64,000 bases of DNA from Chrysoperla carnea (taxonomy: Eukaryota > Arthropoda > Insecta > Neuroptera > Chrysopidae), in the NCBI RefSeq assembly GCF_905475395.1, contig NC_058338.1, positions 94,473,435-94,537,434 on the forward strand. The letters run 5' to 3'. Below, one piece after another: positions 1 through 11,082 of this stretch. Both the position numbers and the translations under genes were made by a program. Each line of letters starts with the position of its first letter. Positions within the stretch are counted from its first letter, which is position 1. The notes beneath the pieces were generated by a model, which made no database searches, was not told the DNA's origin, and worked only from the letters and a program-made list of their open reading frames with translations.

Positions 1-112
1 GATCTCGCCTATCAAATTTATTAAGTTCATTGCAAGTGGTTTAGAATACTCGTCTTCCCCAAGGCTCTCGAAAAATCCACTCCAAATTACAGTTGTGATG
101 GAATTATTAAGT
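1..112 (-). other. Coding-like fragment open to the left edge
   Basis: On the minus strand one frame stays open from a TGA near 112 to the window edge. It has a protein-like composition (aromatic and acidic residues, including FFESLGEDEYSKPLAMN). It could be an exon of a gene lying further left, or a transposon relic. It does not join in phase to the last AMOT exon by any clear acceptor, so I do not assign it to that gene. No family is recognised. Confidence 0.2.
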
Positions 113-237
113 CAAGCGCATCTCGAGGTATAATCGAAAATAACGCTTCATTTGTGTTAAATGAAATTTAGCACTGCACATATTACAAAGAAAATGTCTC
201 CTACAATTAACGCTTGCTGAAAAATGTCTGCAATTAA

Positions 238-912
238 CGCTTCTAGACCAGAATATCCCCTTAAAAAACACCAATAGTTGGCAGTTGAAACTGGCAGGTG
301 TTTCAAAGCTTGGACGAAGTTTTAAAGATTCGCCGTCATTCTTTAATTCTTTAATAAATTTTGGTCTCATTTGCTGTGACAATATTATGATTGAAACTCT
401 ACAACATGTGTTTCTAAGATTTCCATACCCATCTATGTTTCAATTTAACCTCTCACTTCTTTCCCACATGGTAACACGAATTTTCCTCCGACTGAATTTA
501 TTACTTCAAGCCCGAACTCAAATCTTTCTCCAAGAAATGATTTCCCACGGAATATTCAAAAGTAAAATAAAAAAAGAATAAATAAAGAGACGCTTCTAGA
601 TCACCTCTTTAAAAAAACACCAATAGATGGCAGTTGAAACTGGCAGGTGTTTCAAAGCTTGGACAAAGTTTTAAAGAATCGCCGCCATTTTTTCATTCTT
701 TAATAAATTATGGTCACATCTGCTGTGACCATATATTTCGATTGAAACTTTCCAATATGTGTTTCTAAGATTTCCACGCCCAACTATGTTTCAGTTTAAC
801 CTCTTACTGTTTTCCCATATGGTAACATTAATTTTCCTCCGACTGAATTTATTACTTCAAAACTGAACTCAAATCTTTTCCCAAGAAATGATGGAATATT
901 CAAAAGGTAAAA
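238..912. repeat. Direct tandem duplication of a ~320-bp unit
   Basis: Positions 238-568 and 591-912 are two diverged copies in the same orientation. Both start at CTTCTAGA, then run through an ACACCAATAG motif, TGGCAGTTGAAACTGGCAGG, a TGTTTCAAAGCTTGGAC segment and a final CAAAAGGTAAAA-like end. The second copy has small deletions. No coding potential is shared by both copies in one frame. It lies downstream of the AMOT gene. Confidence 0.75.
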
Positions 913-1087
913 ATATAGGACTCTTCTTTTTGGAAAAAATGAATATGAGTGTTTAAAAAATTATACATGAATGGATCGATACTAAATTTTTCCAAAAAAT
1001 AAAATAAAAAAATTAAAAATACTGATCCACAATGCTGATACGTAATTAAACAATGATTGGTGGTTACATGAGTACTGAGTAGGCAAT

Positions 1088-4000
1088 CTAATAGAATGTT
1101 TCCTGTTCTCCTACCTTACTAAGTAGCTGTGAATCCAATTGACTATCCAATTCTTTCAATTGATCATCTAATGTCTTTTTTGTGGAATCAAAACTTTTCT
1201 TTCCACCATATTTTGAATACGATGGCATATGATATGATGAATCACTACTAGCATACGAATTACTTGATCCAAAGCCAGTAGAACCAGTCAAAACACTGCT
1301 TACTATAAAAACAAAAACCAAATTCACTTTAATGGCTCACACCAACGGGGTTAAAGGGCGATCATAATTTATTGCTAATTTCTAAATAAAATTGTAAATC
1401 CTTTCTGCATTCGATTCGTTCGAGCATCAGGAAACTTTGTGACCAAAATTGATTTAAAAATATGCAATTTACAAAAATAATATGCATTTTATGATTGCAT
1501 TTTAAATTGACCGTTTGGGGTGACTAAAGACGAATATCGCGACAGAATTGGTCTCCGAAGTACCTAATGCCCAGAGTGAACGGTATTTCCGTCATCTCTT
1601 GAGTTTTCGGGAAATTCGTTATATATTCAGTCCAAACTCATTACTCGAGGGTTTTTTGGGGTCGCTGAACACAAATATAACGACAAAATTGATCTCCGAA
1701 AATGAACGGTATCCTCGTTTTCTTCATAAATTTATATCATTATTACACGATTCTTTATTATTTTTTTTCACATAAAAATAACATTAATTCACGGGGGCAA
1801 CGAGGATACCGTTTACCCTGAGTGCCGGGTATCTCGGAGACCAATTCTGTCGCGATAGTTGTGTTCAGCGATTCCAAAAACCTCCGAGAAACGAGTTTGA
1901 ATCGATTTTATAACCAATTTTCTGAAAACTTGAGGAGATGACAAGGATACCTTTCCCTGGGTACCGGGTACTTTGTAGATCAATTCTGTCGCAATAGTCA
2001 TGTTCAATGACCCCAACCTCCCCCGAGTATCGAGTTTGGACTGTTTATATAACAAATTTTTCGAAAACACCAAGAGACGACGGAGATACCGTTCTTCCTT
2101 GGCACCAGACATCTCTGAGACCAATTCTGTCGAAATTTATTTATGAAAATGCATATTTTTAATTTCTTATAAATAAATTTAGGTCACAAAGTTTTCTGAA
2201 GCTAAACTTACCGCTTTCAAATCCGTCTTAAATTTCAAATTTTTCTAACTTTGACTGTTTTTCGTGTTTGAATTCCGCGATAGAGATGGGCATTGTTCCG
2301 TCTCCATCAGATCTGCTCCGTCAGCAGAGATGGGAATTATTCGAATAATTTTTTATCCGAATAAACAATAATTTTCGATTTTTTTTATTCGCGAATAATT
2401 TATCCGCTTATAAATCAATCGACCACTTTTCAAATATGTTAACTTAAAAAAGACATCCGGTATTAAAAAGAAAAATACCACTTACCTAATTCTTCACGGG
2501 ATACTGAGGTTCCTAGAACAGTGTCTAGATCAGTACCTCCATGTAGGCTTGTATGAGGTGTATGATGCGGAGACCGCGTAAGCATATTAGAAAAGGATGA
2601 ACTACTTGATACATCCTTATCATACGTATGCTTTTGTAAAACACGTATCATTGCATCCTTTTCGGCTAATTTTGATTCATAATCCTTTAACCTGCAGCAA
2701 AAAAAAAATTTAAAAGCATTTATAAACATTCGTTTAGAAAAATCGGTCGACATAAAATACAAACCTTGATTCCAAATCGGCAACTTTCTTTTGCGTTGCA
2801 TGTACTTCGTCCATATGTCGAATTTTCTCAGTTCGTGCTTCTGCAATTAATTTTTCAGCATCTTGACTTGTCTTTTCTAAAGCAGCAATTTTCGCATCTC
2901 TGAAAAAATCAATAAAATAACTTTTGTCTTTGAAATTATAATTAAGACAACGAAAAAGCCGGAAAAAAGAGTCGAAAGTGGTTAAACAACACTGATTTTA
3001 ATAAAACTTTTTGTAATGTGTTTATAGAACTATAAGGAACATTCAGCCAACTTAACCTAGTCATAAGAGGACATAGAGTCCCATCGGGGGTCATATGTAG
3101 CCCAAATTTTTTTTTAAATGCTTATTTTGACTTAAAATTGTATCTGGTAGATATTTGTGATCAATGAAAACGATTACGATATCAGGTTATACGAATTCTG
3201 TCACGTATTCCAAAAATCTTGCCATTTTTGACTCAAAATTCCTAAAAAACTAAGTATTTATCGTCCAAACTGTTATCTAGGAAGTATTTTTGGTTGCTGA
3301 ATACACTTTTGAGCACGAATTTCACTTTTTGGCATAAAAACAGCAAACTAAGTATTTATCATTCATACTTTGCTCAAGTAGGTATTTTTGTCCGCTGATT
3401 ATGAATCCGTTACCCGATTACAAAATACCCCTTAGAGCACAGTTTGGACGATAAATACTTAGATTATCATTTTTGTACTGAAAAAATAAAATTCTTGGCC
3501 AAAAGTGGCACGATTTTCGGAAGAAGGGCAGAATCCGTCTAATCGGACATCGGATTCGTAATCAGCGGCCAAAAATATCTCCTAGAGCAAAGTTTGGATG
3601 GTAAATACTTAAGCATAGAGTCCCCTCCTGGGATTCTATGCCTTTTTAGGCTTAGATTAAGTTGACTGAATGTTCCTTGGGATCCTTTAAATACGTTGCA
3701 AAAAGTTTCATTAAAATCCGTGCTGTTTCTTTACTTTTCCTATATATCCCGGCTTATTGGTTGAACTAAATTTAGGAAGACGTACTTTGGAATACTAGCA
3801 GCATCAATGGCAGCTTGTCGTAAGGCACTTTCTTCCAAATATCTTTGTTCCCATTTAGCACATTCACCTTCAAGTCGCATTATTTTTTCATCTCGTTCAC
3901 GTAAACGTCGTTTTAGCTCAGCTGAAGATTCACCAGTTGTGTTATTGTTCGATCCACCAGAATTATGGCCGGATCCTTCATCGCCAGGCCGTGATCGTTC

Positions 4001-7000
4001 ACTTCGTAGTTCTCGTTCTAATTGTAAACGTAATTTACGTTCAGTTTGTTCACGACGATCACTGGCTAATTGTAACGATGACAAAGCTCGCTGAAGTTGG
4101 GCTACCCTTTCGACATACATTTGTTTTTTACGGCATTCTTCTTCAAGACGCACAACATTTCCTTGAGCGTTTATTAAAGCATTGTCTAATATGTCAATGT
4201 GAGTACGTTGTTCTTGTAACGTAGCCCGTTGGGCAGCTAATTCAATTTCTTGTCGTTCTTTCGCGGCAACCAATTCTTTATCTAAACAGTTAAATCAGTT
4301 AAGACCACATTACGGCTAAAGATAAACTAGTCGCATAAAGGAATACATAAAACAGCTATTCTTAGGAAGCCCTCAGCATAGCAGCTCCGATTTTGTTATT
4401 TTTTTTTTTTAAAGTTCCTTTTTAACTACCGAATTAGAACAAGTGTAATTTACCAAATTTAAAAAACTCCCGAAAAATTTTTCGAATACGAAACAATAAA
4501 CTCGCACTTGAAACATATTTAAGACCACTCTCTAAAATTACCTTTTTCCTTAAAACCTTTTCCAAACTGAGAAAATTTTGAAGATCATCGCCAATTTTTT
4601 AGTTTTTTCGAGTACGGAACTCTAAACTCGCACTTCAAACATAGCTAAGAACACTCTCCAATTAATTATCTTCCAAACTAAACCAAAAAAATCTAAATTG
4701 GTTCATCCGTTTAGGCGCTACGATGCCACATACAGACACATACACACCAAACTTATAATACCCCTTTTTTTAAGTTCGGGAGTTAAAACGGAACATTAAA
4801 AAAATCATCAAAATCGGAGCTGCTATTGAGGGCATCCCAGTAAAAACATTTATTGATGCGACTAAACAAAAAAAAAAAACTTTGGATAAATACTTACTTT
4901 GCGTAATGAGTTGCGCAATGAGTATTTCGCGTTTACCAAGTTCCTTGCGTAGGGAGTCAGCAGATCCGGGCACAGACGTATCTAATGATACTGTTCGCAT
5001 AGCCATTAATTGAGCTTGCATCATATCCGTTTGCTCTCGTAAAGATCTATTTACCTCTTGTAATCGTCGACATTCTCCTTGTAATCGAGCACGAGCTGCT
5101 CTTTCCAATCTTTCTCTCCGTTCACATGACGCAACCAATTCTTCATGTGATCTATGAACATTTGAAATTTCTTGCTCAAGTTTTTGAGCTTTAGCAACCT
5201 TCTGGTAACAATTATCAATTTCTAATTTCAATGAACTATTTTCTTGGATAAGAATTTCAACCATTTCAGCCGATGGCCATATTTCCGATTTTTCATGTTC
5301 TTCACATCCTTTAGTTCTAGGACGTGGAGCCGATGCGCCACGACGATATGTTGATTGTTCCTTACCGAGTTTTGATAAATCTGGTTGGGATTTAGATAAA
5401 CTTAATTTTTCAAATTTCATACGATGGCGATTTATTATTGAAGATTTATCTTTTCGCTTTGAATATTCTGGTGTGCTGGGTAAATCGTAATCTAAACGAG
5501 AATCAATTCCACTACTATCTTTACGTGTAACAGACAAACGATCTAAATCTATGTTTTCTGAAACTCCACTATCACGAAGTGGTGAGTTTGCGTTCGATGA
5601 AAGTGGCACTTTAACTTCTTTGGCAAGATGCTTTAAAACGTGCGATTGATTTAAATAGTCATCAGGAATTTCAGTAATTTCTTGAACACCATTTCCATTC
5701 CCCTCTAAACTATTTCTAAAGAAAAGGAAAATATTCTATTAAAATTTAGTGGAAACTTAGTTAATTATAAAGTCAATGAGAAGAAGAAATCATATTTTGA
5801 ATTCTGCTTTGAGGAACTCAAGCGTCTGAGTCAGTGAAAGTTTCGAGAAAAGAGTTCGATAAAATTTTGACTTGCAAAAATTTGACCACAGGCCTGCGCA
5901 AGAGTATTGAAAATAAATGTTATTGAATGTTTACCTTCCGGTCCAAGAATCTTCTCCAACGCTGTGAATTATAAGAGTATTGTAAGACGAAGAAGATACA
6001 TCTAAGGAACTTCTGTTTGATGGAAGACTTTCTTTCAAGGAATTACGATTTGAAGGCACTAAATTTTCTTGTCCTTGTGGTTCTTGACGAGCTGTATGAC
6101 GGATGACATACCGCTCTTCATGTGATAAATTTTCATTTGATGTGGAAATATCCGTTTCGCTTCCACTTAAACTTGGCGGAAACCCTGATAATAAATATGA
6201 ATTGATTCTCCGTGAAAAGAGTTTCCTTAACATAAAATTAGTATAAGTCTAACTGAGGGGGTCTATACGAGAGGGAATTACGAGTCCCTTGGTGGAAATA
6301 TTTTCTGTCGATATTCTAATTTAGCCTTGCAATGTTCTGAAAAACAATTCTAAAAGAATGAGTAAGCCTAAAAAATTCTGAAAGTCTTCTAGTAGTGCCC
6401 AAAATCTTGTAAAAATGCAGTCTTTAAACTACTTAATAAGTTTTACATAGATCTTTTCATACTTTTTCAGAATTTTTGAGACTTACTCATTCTTCTAGAA
6501 TTGTTTTTCAGATCACTGCAAGACTAATTTAGACTATCTGCAGGAAATATTTACACCAAGATTAATTTGATCTAATATTTTCATTTACGAACCTCGCATT
6601 TAAGTACAAAATACCACAAAATGCCTTTTTCGAGGCGTTTCTTTATATACAATAAGAATTGTAGACAATAGCGTCATTAATTATGTCTAAAAATGATATT
6701 AATATCATATTTTTGTTTAAAAAAAAACTTAAAAATTTAAATAATAACAATAGAAAAAAGAAATTACTTAAATATCTTGTATATACTGGAATCTATTTAC
6801 AAAGTTTTCCACTTTAACTTTACATCACTTACAAAATTTAAAATAAAGATTTTTGTAATTGTTCAATTTTGCCTCAAACTCACTTTTTATGCAATATGCA
6901 ATATTTTAGCATGCTTATAATTTTTTCTATGCTCAATATTTCAAACCATTACAAACTTTGGACTAAATTTACTAAACCCTCATATATTAAACTTATTAAA

Positions 7001-7099
7001 AAATTTTTTTGAAAACTAACCTTGTGACTGTAGAGTCTGTGATCGTTGCGGAGTATTCCCATAAGAAATAAACCGTCCAGATTGTTGTAACGATCCCAT
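1088..7099 (-). CDS. Amot: Angiomotin-family protein (AMOT/AMOTL homolog), multi-exon
   Basis: Seven coding exons join with consistent phases: 7099-7021, 6184-5935, 5715-4898, 4281-3786, 2899-2765, 2691-2486 and 1302-1115. The last exon either reads on to a stop at 1088 (732 residues) or splices at AAG|GTAGGA to an exon beyond the left edge. The start ATG at 7099 has an in-frame TAA 9 nt upstream. The N-terminal ~255 residues are Ser-rich and contain the RQEPQGQE motif seen in vertebrate AMOT proteins. A long coiled coil follows from EMVEIL (about residue 260) to about 625, with AMOT-type blocks HIDILDNALINAQ, VVRLEEECRKKQ and EKDAMIRVLQ. The C-terminal tail is Ser/Tyr-rich. Known family role: scaffold at tight junctions and actin that binds polarity proteins and YAP. 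I see no PPxY motif in the model. Family assignment is firm; the C-terminus is uncertain. Confidence 0.9.
1115..1302 (-). CDS. Amot: AMOT coding exon 7 (C-terminal tail)
   Basis: The acceptor is TTTTTATAG|TA, in phase with exon 6. Encodes about residues 662-724: SSVLTGSTGFGSSN, a Ser/Tyr stretch, then KTLDDQLKELDSQL. The exon probably ends at 1115 before GTAGGA. If unspliced, eight more codons reach TAG at 1088. The PDZ-binding C-terminus (EYLI-like) of vertebrate AMOTs is not seen, so a further exon outside the window is likely. Confidence 0.75.
1539..2133. repeat. Foldback repeat in AMOT intron 6
   Basis: CGACAGAATTGGTCTC at 1539 recurs inverted as GAGACCAATTCTGTCG at the right end (about 2133). 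Between them related ~180-bp units occur on both strands (1548-1735 against 1795-2130). Each unit has ACGGTAT, CTCGAG-like and TTGGGGTCGCTGAAC-like motifs. The structure looks like a non-autonomous foldback DNA element. Open frames inside it are by-products of the repeats. Confidence 0.65.
2486..2691 (-). CDS. Amot: AMOT coding exon 6
   Basis: The acceptor is TTTGCTGCAG|G and the donor is TTAG|GTAAGTGG. Encodes about residues 593-661: the end of the coiled coil with KLAEKDAMIRVLQK, which mirrors the vertebrate EKDAMIKVLQ signature. A Ser-rich linker containing SPHHTPHTSLHG follows. Confidence 0.9.
2765..2899 (-). CDS. Amot: AMOT coding exon 5
   Basis: A 135-nt exon, about residues 548-592, too short to stand out as an open frame. 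The acceptor is TTTTTTCAG|AG and the donor is TCAAG|GTTTG. It encodes continuous heptad-like sequence (DAKIAALEK ... KKVADLES) joining the exons on both sides in phase. Confidence 0.88.
2956..3755. mobile_element. Family D foldback element (complete)
   Basis: An 800-bp element starting AAGCCGG and ending CCGGCTT, with terminal inverted repeats of more than 120 bp. The left GGAACATTCAGCCAACTTAA and its right-arm counterpart match on opposite strands. The interior has several ~110-bp direct and inverted units built around CTAAGTATTTATCGTCC. It sits wholly inside AMOT intron 4. Relatives lie at 17690-18059 and 52096-52870. Confidence 0.75.
3786..4281 (-). CDS. Amot: AMOT coding exon 4 (central coiled coil)
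   Basis: The acceptor is CTGTTTAG|AT and the donor is CCAAA|GTACG. Encodes about residues 383-547. NKELVAAKERQEIELAAQRA leads into THIDILDNALINAQ and an Arg/Glu-rich helix. The helix is broken by a Gly/Ser/Asn-rich stretch and resumes at LKRRLRERDEKIMRLEGE. Its order and spacing match vertebrate AMOT proteins. Confidence 0.92.
4330..4863. mobile_element. Family G inverted-repeat element in AMOT intron 3
   Basis: AGTCGCATAAA near 4330 and the following ~65 bp, through GCTCCGATTTTG, recur inverted at 4808-4862. The interior carries two related copies of a segment with AACTCGCACTT and ACATA. It also carries AGGCGCTACGATGCCACAT followed by CAGACACATACACACC. A partial relative lies at 19655-19885. 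The minus-strand open frame of exon 3 runs into this element after the splice donor. Confidence 0.65.
4898..5715 (-). CDS. Amot: AMOT coding exon 3 (start of coiled coil)
   Basis: The largest exon, 818 nt. The acceptor is CTTTAG|AAATAG and the donor is CAAA|GTAAGTA. Encodes about residues 110-382: a segment with PDDYLNQSHVLKHLAKEVKV, a Ser/Lys-rich linker, then the first half of the AMOT coiled coil beginning EMVEILIQEN and including NRSLREQ. Confidence 0.9.
5935..6184 (-). CDS. Amot: AMOT coding exon 2
   Basis: The acceptor is TTATTATCAG|GG and the donor is GGAAG|GTAA. Encodes about residues 27-109, a Ser/Asn-rich segment with the RQEPQGQE motif typical of the family N-terminus. An open frame continues upstream to an ATG at 6233. 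The phase match with exon 1 (CAA G + GG) favours the acceptor at 6185. Confidence 0.8.
6316..6533. repeat. Small hairpin MITE in AMOT intron 1
   Basis: CTAATTTAGCCTTGCA at the left is matched by TGCAAGACTAATTTAG at the right. The inner arms AACAATTCTAAAAGAATGAG and CTCATTCTTCTAGAATTG also pair. The ~218-bp unit is palindromic throughout and has no coding potential. Confidence 0.65.
7021..7099 (-). CDS. Amot: AMOT coding exon 1
   Basis: Encodes residues 1-26 plus one nucleotide, starting MGSLQQSGRF. The donor is CAAG|GTTAGT. The TAA three codons before the ATG, in frame, supports this start for the transcript. Any 5' UTR exons further right are not identified. Confidence 0.75.
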
Positions 7100-7401
7100 T
7101 ATAATTTAAATCACACACAAAATTAGGAATCCAAAAAGAAAAATAATTTCAAAAAAAGATTTAAACCACAAAGTTGAATTTTATTACGAATACATGATTT
7201 ATTACTATTTAGTGTATTGTAGTAATAAATGAAATCTAAAAATAAACAAAAACTTTATCAAAATTTTGATCGAAAATCATTGAAATAAAACGGGGGGGCA
7301 TGCATGTGTGTAGAAAAGAACCGTGTCGTGAATACTAAAAAAAATGAAAATTACAGATAAATAGTTGTGTAGTGTTATTCATGATCATTGGTATGTCATT
7401 A

Positions 7402-8772
7402 ATACTCCAATAAACGAAGAAAAAAAAAGATGAAATCTTTAAATTTTGATCTATAGCACCAATTTAGATGAAAATATGGAATTAAGCTTTGTTCACACTC
7501 TAGATCAAAAGTTATATAGTGCCTAGTGGTGCTTTTGTCCAAAGGGGATGGTAACCACCCCTTAAAGAGGATCGAAAAATATATGTTGAAAATGGCAAAG
7601 AAAATCGATAGAGCGATGAAATCTAAGCAAAAAGTGTTATTTATGTATATTTCGAAAAGTCAATACTTTCCGAGTTATTGGAGATTGAAATTCGGAGTAT
7701 TTAGCCGGAAAATAATACATCATACACCTTTTAAAGGACTATTAAAAACCTTGAAAATGAATAAAGTTTCAAGTCATTTGCACGAAAATTAACGGAGTTA
7801 TAATGAAAAGAAAGCTTCACGTACCTTTTTTATGATTAATTAGCACAAAACTGATTAATTTACCACGGGAACTAAAATTAATGCTTGCCGCATTCCAATT
7901 TATTTTATTTAGATACTGACAACATTTCGGATGTAGTTTTCGAAATATTGTAATTTAAATGCAATAATTTTCGGAAAAACAAAAAACTTGTCTGTATCGT
8001 TAAATAACTCGAAAAATATAATAAAGTTAGAAAAAAGGTTTAGAGGGACAAAATTTAGCTCTTTTTCCGCAAAAGATTTTACCTTCCAAAGTTTTTTTTT
8101 TTTTTTTGTAGCTGTCTTATTTTTCGAGTTATTTAACCATAAAGACACTTTTTTCTTTATTTCCAAAAACTTTTTTGCATTTAAATTGGAACATTTCAAA
8201 GACTACATATCTGAAACTGTTAGAATCTAAATAAAGTAAATTGGAAAGTGGCAAGCATTAATTTTAGTTTCCGTAATAAATTCATCAGTTTTTGTGCTGA
8301 ATAAATCATTAAAAAAAAAAAGGTATGAAAAACTTTCTTTTATTATAACTCCATTAATTTTTGTGCAAATGATCGCAAGCCATTTTTCATTTTCAAGGTT
8401 TTTATAGTACTTTAAAAAATGTATGATATAATTTTTACAAAAAACTTCAAATTTTTCAGTTATTTAACGTTATATTCTTCGAATTTCAATCGCCAATAAC
8501 TCGGAAAGTATTGACTTTTCGAAATATACTTAAACGACACTTTTTGCTTAGATTACATCGCTTTATCGATTCGTCTTGTCATTTTCAACATATATATTTT
8601 CCATCCTTTAGAAGGGGTGGTTACTACCCCCTTTGGACAAAAGCACCACTAGGCACTATATAACTTTTGATCTAGAGTGTAAACAGAGCTTAATTCCAAA
8701 TTTTCATCAAAATCGGTGCTATAGGTCAAAATTTAGAGATTTCGTCTTTTTTCTCCTCGTTTATTGGAGTAT
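7402..8772. mobile_element. Family C long foldback element (complete)
   Basis: Begins ATACTCCAATAAACGA and ends TCGTTTATTGGAGTAT. The arms pair over roughly 500 bp or more, including CTCTAGATCAAAAGTTATAT, TTTTGTCCAAAGGGG and CAATACTTTCCGAGTTATTGG on the left and their complements on the right. The overlapping plus and minus open frames at 7909-8230 are arm artefacts. It lies just 5' of the AMOT start codon and may fall in its 5' UTR intron or promoter. Confidence 0.75.
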
Positions 8773-9539
8773 AAATCATATAGATCATAACAGAAGAAAT
8801 AAAATTATGTGATGGTGGGGGGAAGTGTCAATACATTGGAATGTGGACCACAAAATAAATAATAAATACTTAAGAGCTCTTTTACCTTTTTATCTTATCA
8901 GTAAATTTTCATATAAATTCAATTACATTAAGGAATTTACTTATTTAAAAAAAAAAAAACTTACTTCATATGCAATTGAAATAAAACTTTTTTAAGATGC
9001 TTCACGTCTAGTCACACACAGAAAAACAATTGACGATCTTCCGGAAAAACAACTGAGATGATTTTACCGTTTTTAGTTATTTACAAAGTAGTGATTAAAC
9101 ATGATGTTAAGAAGCAGAGAAAAATTGAAAATATTTATTTAAAATAATTTTAATCATTACCAATATTTCCTGAGTAACGCACGTTTATTTATGAAAGTCA
9201 AGTTTTTACTTTTGTAAATTCCTCACCAGGTAGTGCAATTGTACACATATAATTAGGATGCCGTATCTAAAAATGATCACATTCTTGTTAAAATGAACAC
9301 GTAGTAACATTCATATTACAACACTTTAATTAGGTAATTCTTTTGTTTATTATTATATTACAATTTAATATTAAACCATTGTAATCAAGCCAGAAAAAAT
9401 TATCTAATCCCTCCTTAAAATTGACGATTTTTGTGGTTAACAAACTTAGCAATGAATAAATAGGCCTAATTTGTGAATTTTTTGGCTTGATAAAAATGAA
9501 AATAAATTTTTATTTCTGATTTCGATAAAACTCAGTATA
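8773..9539. other. Intergenic AT-rich stretch upstream of AMOT
   Basis: No coding frame, RNA gene or clear repeat is visible. The AMOT promoter and any 5' UTR exon may lie here or further right, but no distinctive core-promoter element stands out. Confidence 0.4.
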
Positions 9540-10620
9540 TAGTGGCGGTTTTACCAGCAGACTAAGAAGTTTTGAGCCTATGGCGGTAATTTTTAAGGGG
9601 AGGCAAATTTGTCTCAGCAATTTTTTTTATAGTAAATTTGCACTTTAACGACCTTTCTTAAAAATGCTTCTAGATCACCAGAAGCAGGAAAAAAACCAGA
9701 TTCAAGCATTGTTTAAGTAGATAACGAATTTGTGGTCAGAGCTGGTGAAAAATTAATAAATTTTTTTTTATTCCTTCGTTTTTCGAAAAGTTATCAGACA
9801 AAGTTGAAAATATGAGGTTACTGAGGTTTGCTTGAGATTCTGGAAAAAGATGTAACTTATGATCATAAAAAAGTGTAGTAAATTTTAGCGCTATACATAA
9901 CCTCAATTTTAAGAAAACGAATTTTTCTGAAAAATTTCAACAGCTTGTTCACTTTTGGATTGAGCCAACGGTTTTTTGTCAAAACCTGATTATGAGCCGA
10001 AACATTACGAGCCAAAAATGCAAAAAGCTCGAAAAAATCCAGATTTGTATCATTACAAATTACGATATTTTCAATTGTTGCCACTATCCAATAGTACATA
10101 CAAAATATGCAATTTAAAAAAAAAAGAAGTTAAAATCGAATGATTTGCCTGAACTATACGAGCTGTTGAAATTTTTCAAAAAAATTCGTTTTTCTCAAAA
10201 TTTAGGGGTTATGTACCGGGCTAAAATTTACCATTTAAACTCAATTCCTTAATTTTTTGAAAAATTATCAGAGAAAGTTGAAAATATGAGGTCACTGCGA
10301 CAAGGTTATTCGCATCAATTCGATCAGCAAAATCAGAGACATTCAAGAAAACGTCACCAAAGAAATTATTCGCATCAATTCGATCAGCAAAATCAGAGAC
10401 ATTCAAGAAAACGTCACCAAAGAAAATAATGAGATAAACTGCCTCAAAACCGCGTGCAGAAGATCGTGCGGATCGTTGCGGAACCGGAAAATTATTATTT
10501 TTTGTATTTTTTACAACAAAAGAAATCAATTTAAAAAAAAAAAAAAATTAAGCTTATCTCAAAATTTTCCGAATTGATTATCAAAATTCGGTAGATTTCC
10601 TCACTAATATGGTATAAAGT
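9540..10620 (+). repeat. Family F repeat copy
   Basis: Shares an ordered set of blocks with 24700-25380: TTTGCCTGAACTATACGA, GGGCTAAAATTTA, AAAAGTTATCAGA, CATTCAAGAAAACGTCACCA, GGATCGTTGCGGAA, ATTATCAAAATTCGGTAGAT. The open frames here are not conserved between copies, so they are not genes. A perfect 60-bp duplication lies inside. Confidence 0.6.
10307..10426. repeat. Perfect 60-bp tandem duplication
   Basis: Two back-to-back copies with a period of exactly 60 bp and no mismatch. Each begins TTATTCGCATCAATTCGATC and ends ACGTCACCAAAGAAA. The related family F copy at 25120-25185 has one unit, so the duplication arose after this copy was made. Confidence 0.9.
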
Positions 10621-11082
10621 ATTCGCGATTAACAAATCTCATGGCGCCGCCAAGTGGACTTCTGTAGAAACAGTAAGAGTGAAAAACAGGGCCTTTCCTT
10701 CATCGGCATTCCGCGCTGTCACACGTGACAATGACAAAATGTCTTCAGAATTTATATTAAACTTTGAATACATTTACCAATTGTTTTTATAATTTTAACC
10801 ACTGTTTGAATCACTTGCTTGTTTAAAAACATTTAAATGAGAATCACTCCTGTCGGCCATATTGAAAGGCTGGAAGTGCCATCTATAGGTAAAGTTAATC
10901 GCAACAATGTCACTAATTAAATTTAAATTGTTGATTGGAACATACTGTATAAAAATACTGCAAATTGACATTCTCTATGGTATTTAATATTTATACGTCA
11001 AGCGTTTGCGTCTGATTTAAATTACAAAAATGTTGTTTATAAACAAAAATTTGTGATAAAAATTAAAAAAAAATAAAAATAA
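10621..11082 (+). promoter_or_regulatory. Presumed DZIP1 promoter and 5' UTR region
   Basis: The ~460 bp before the DZIP1 start codon is less AT-rich than its surroundings. It contains GCGCCGCCAAGTGG, a CACGTG E-box in GTCACACGTGAC (about 10730) and GTTAATCGCAAC (10894-10905), which resembles a weak RFX X-box. No defined TATA box or initiator is evident. The role is inferred from position. Confidence 0.4.

Noticed and set aside
7909..8230. Overlapping 96- and 80-residue frames on both strands
   Set aside because: They lie in the two arms and centre of a foldback element and mirror each other; AT-driven composition.
10221..10529. 102-residue minus-strand frame with a repeated peptide
   Set aside because: The peptide repeat is the 60-bp perfect duplication in a family F repeat; the sister repeat does not preserve the frame.
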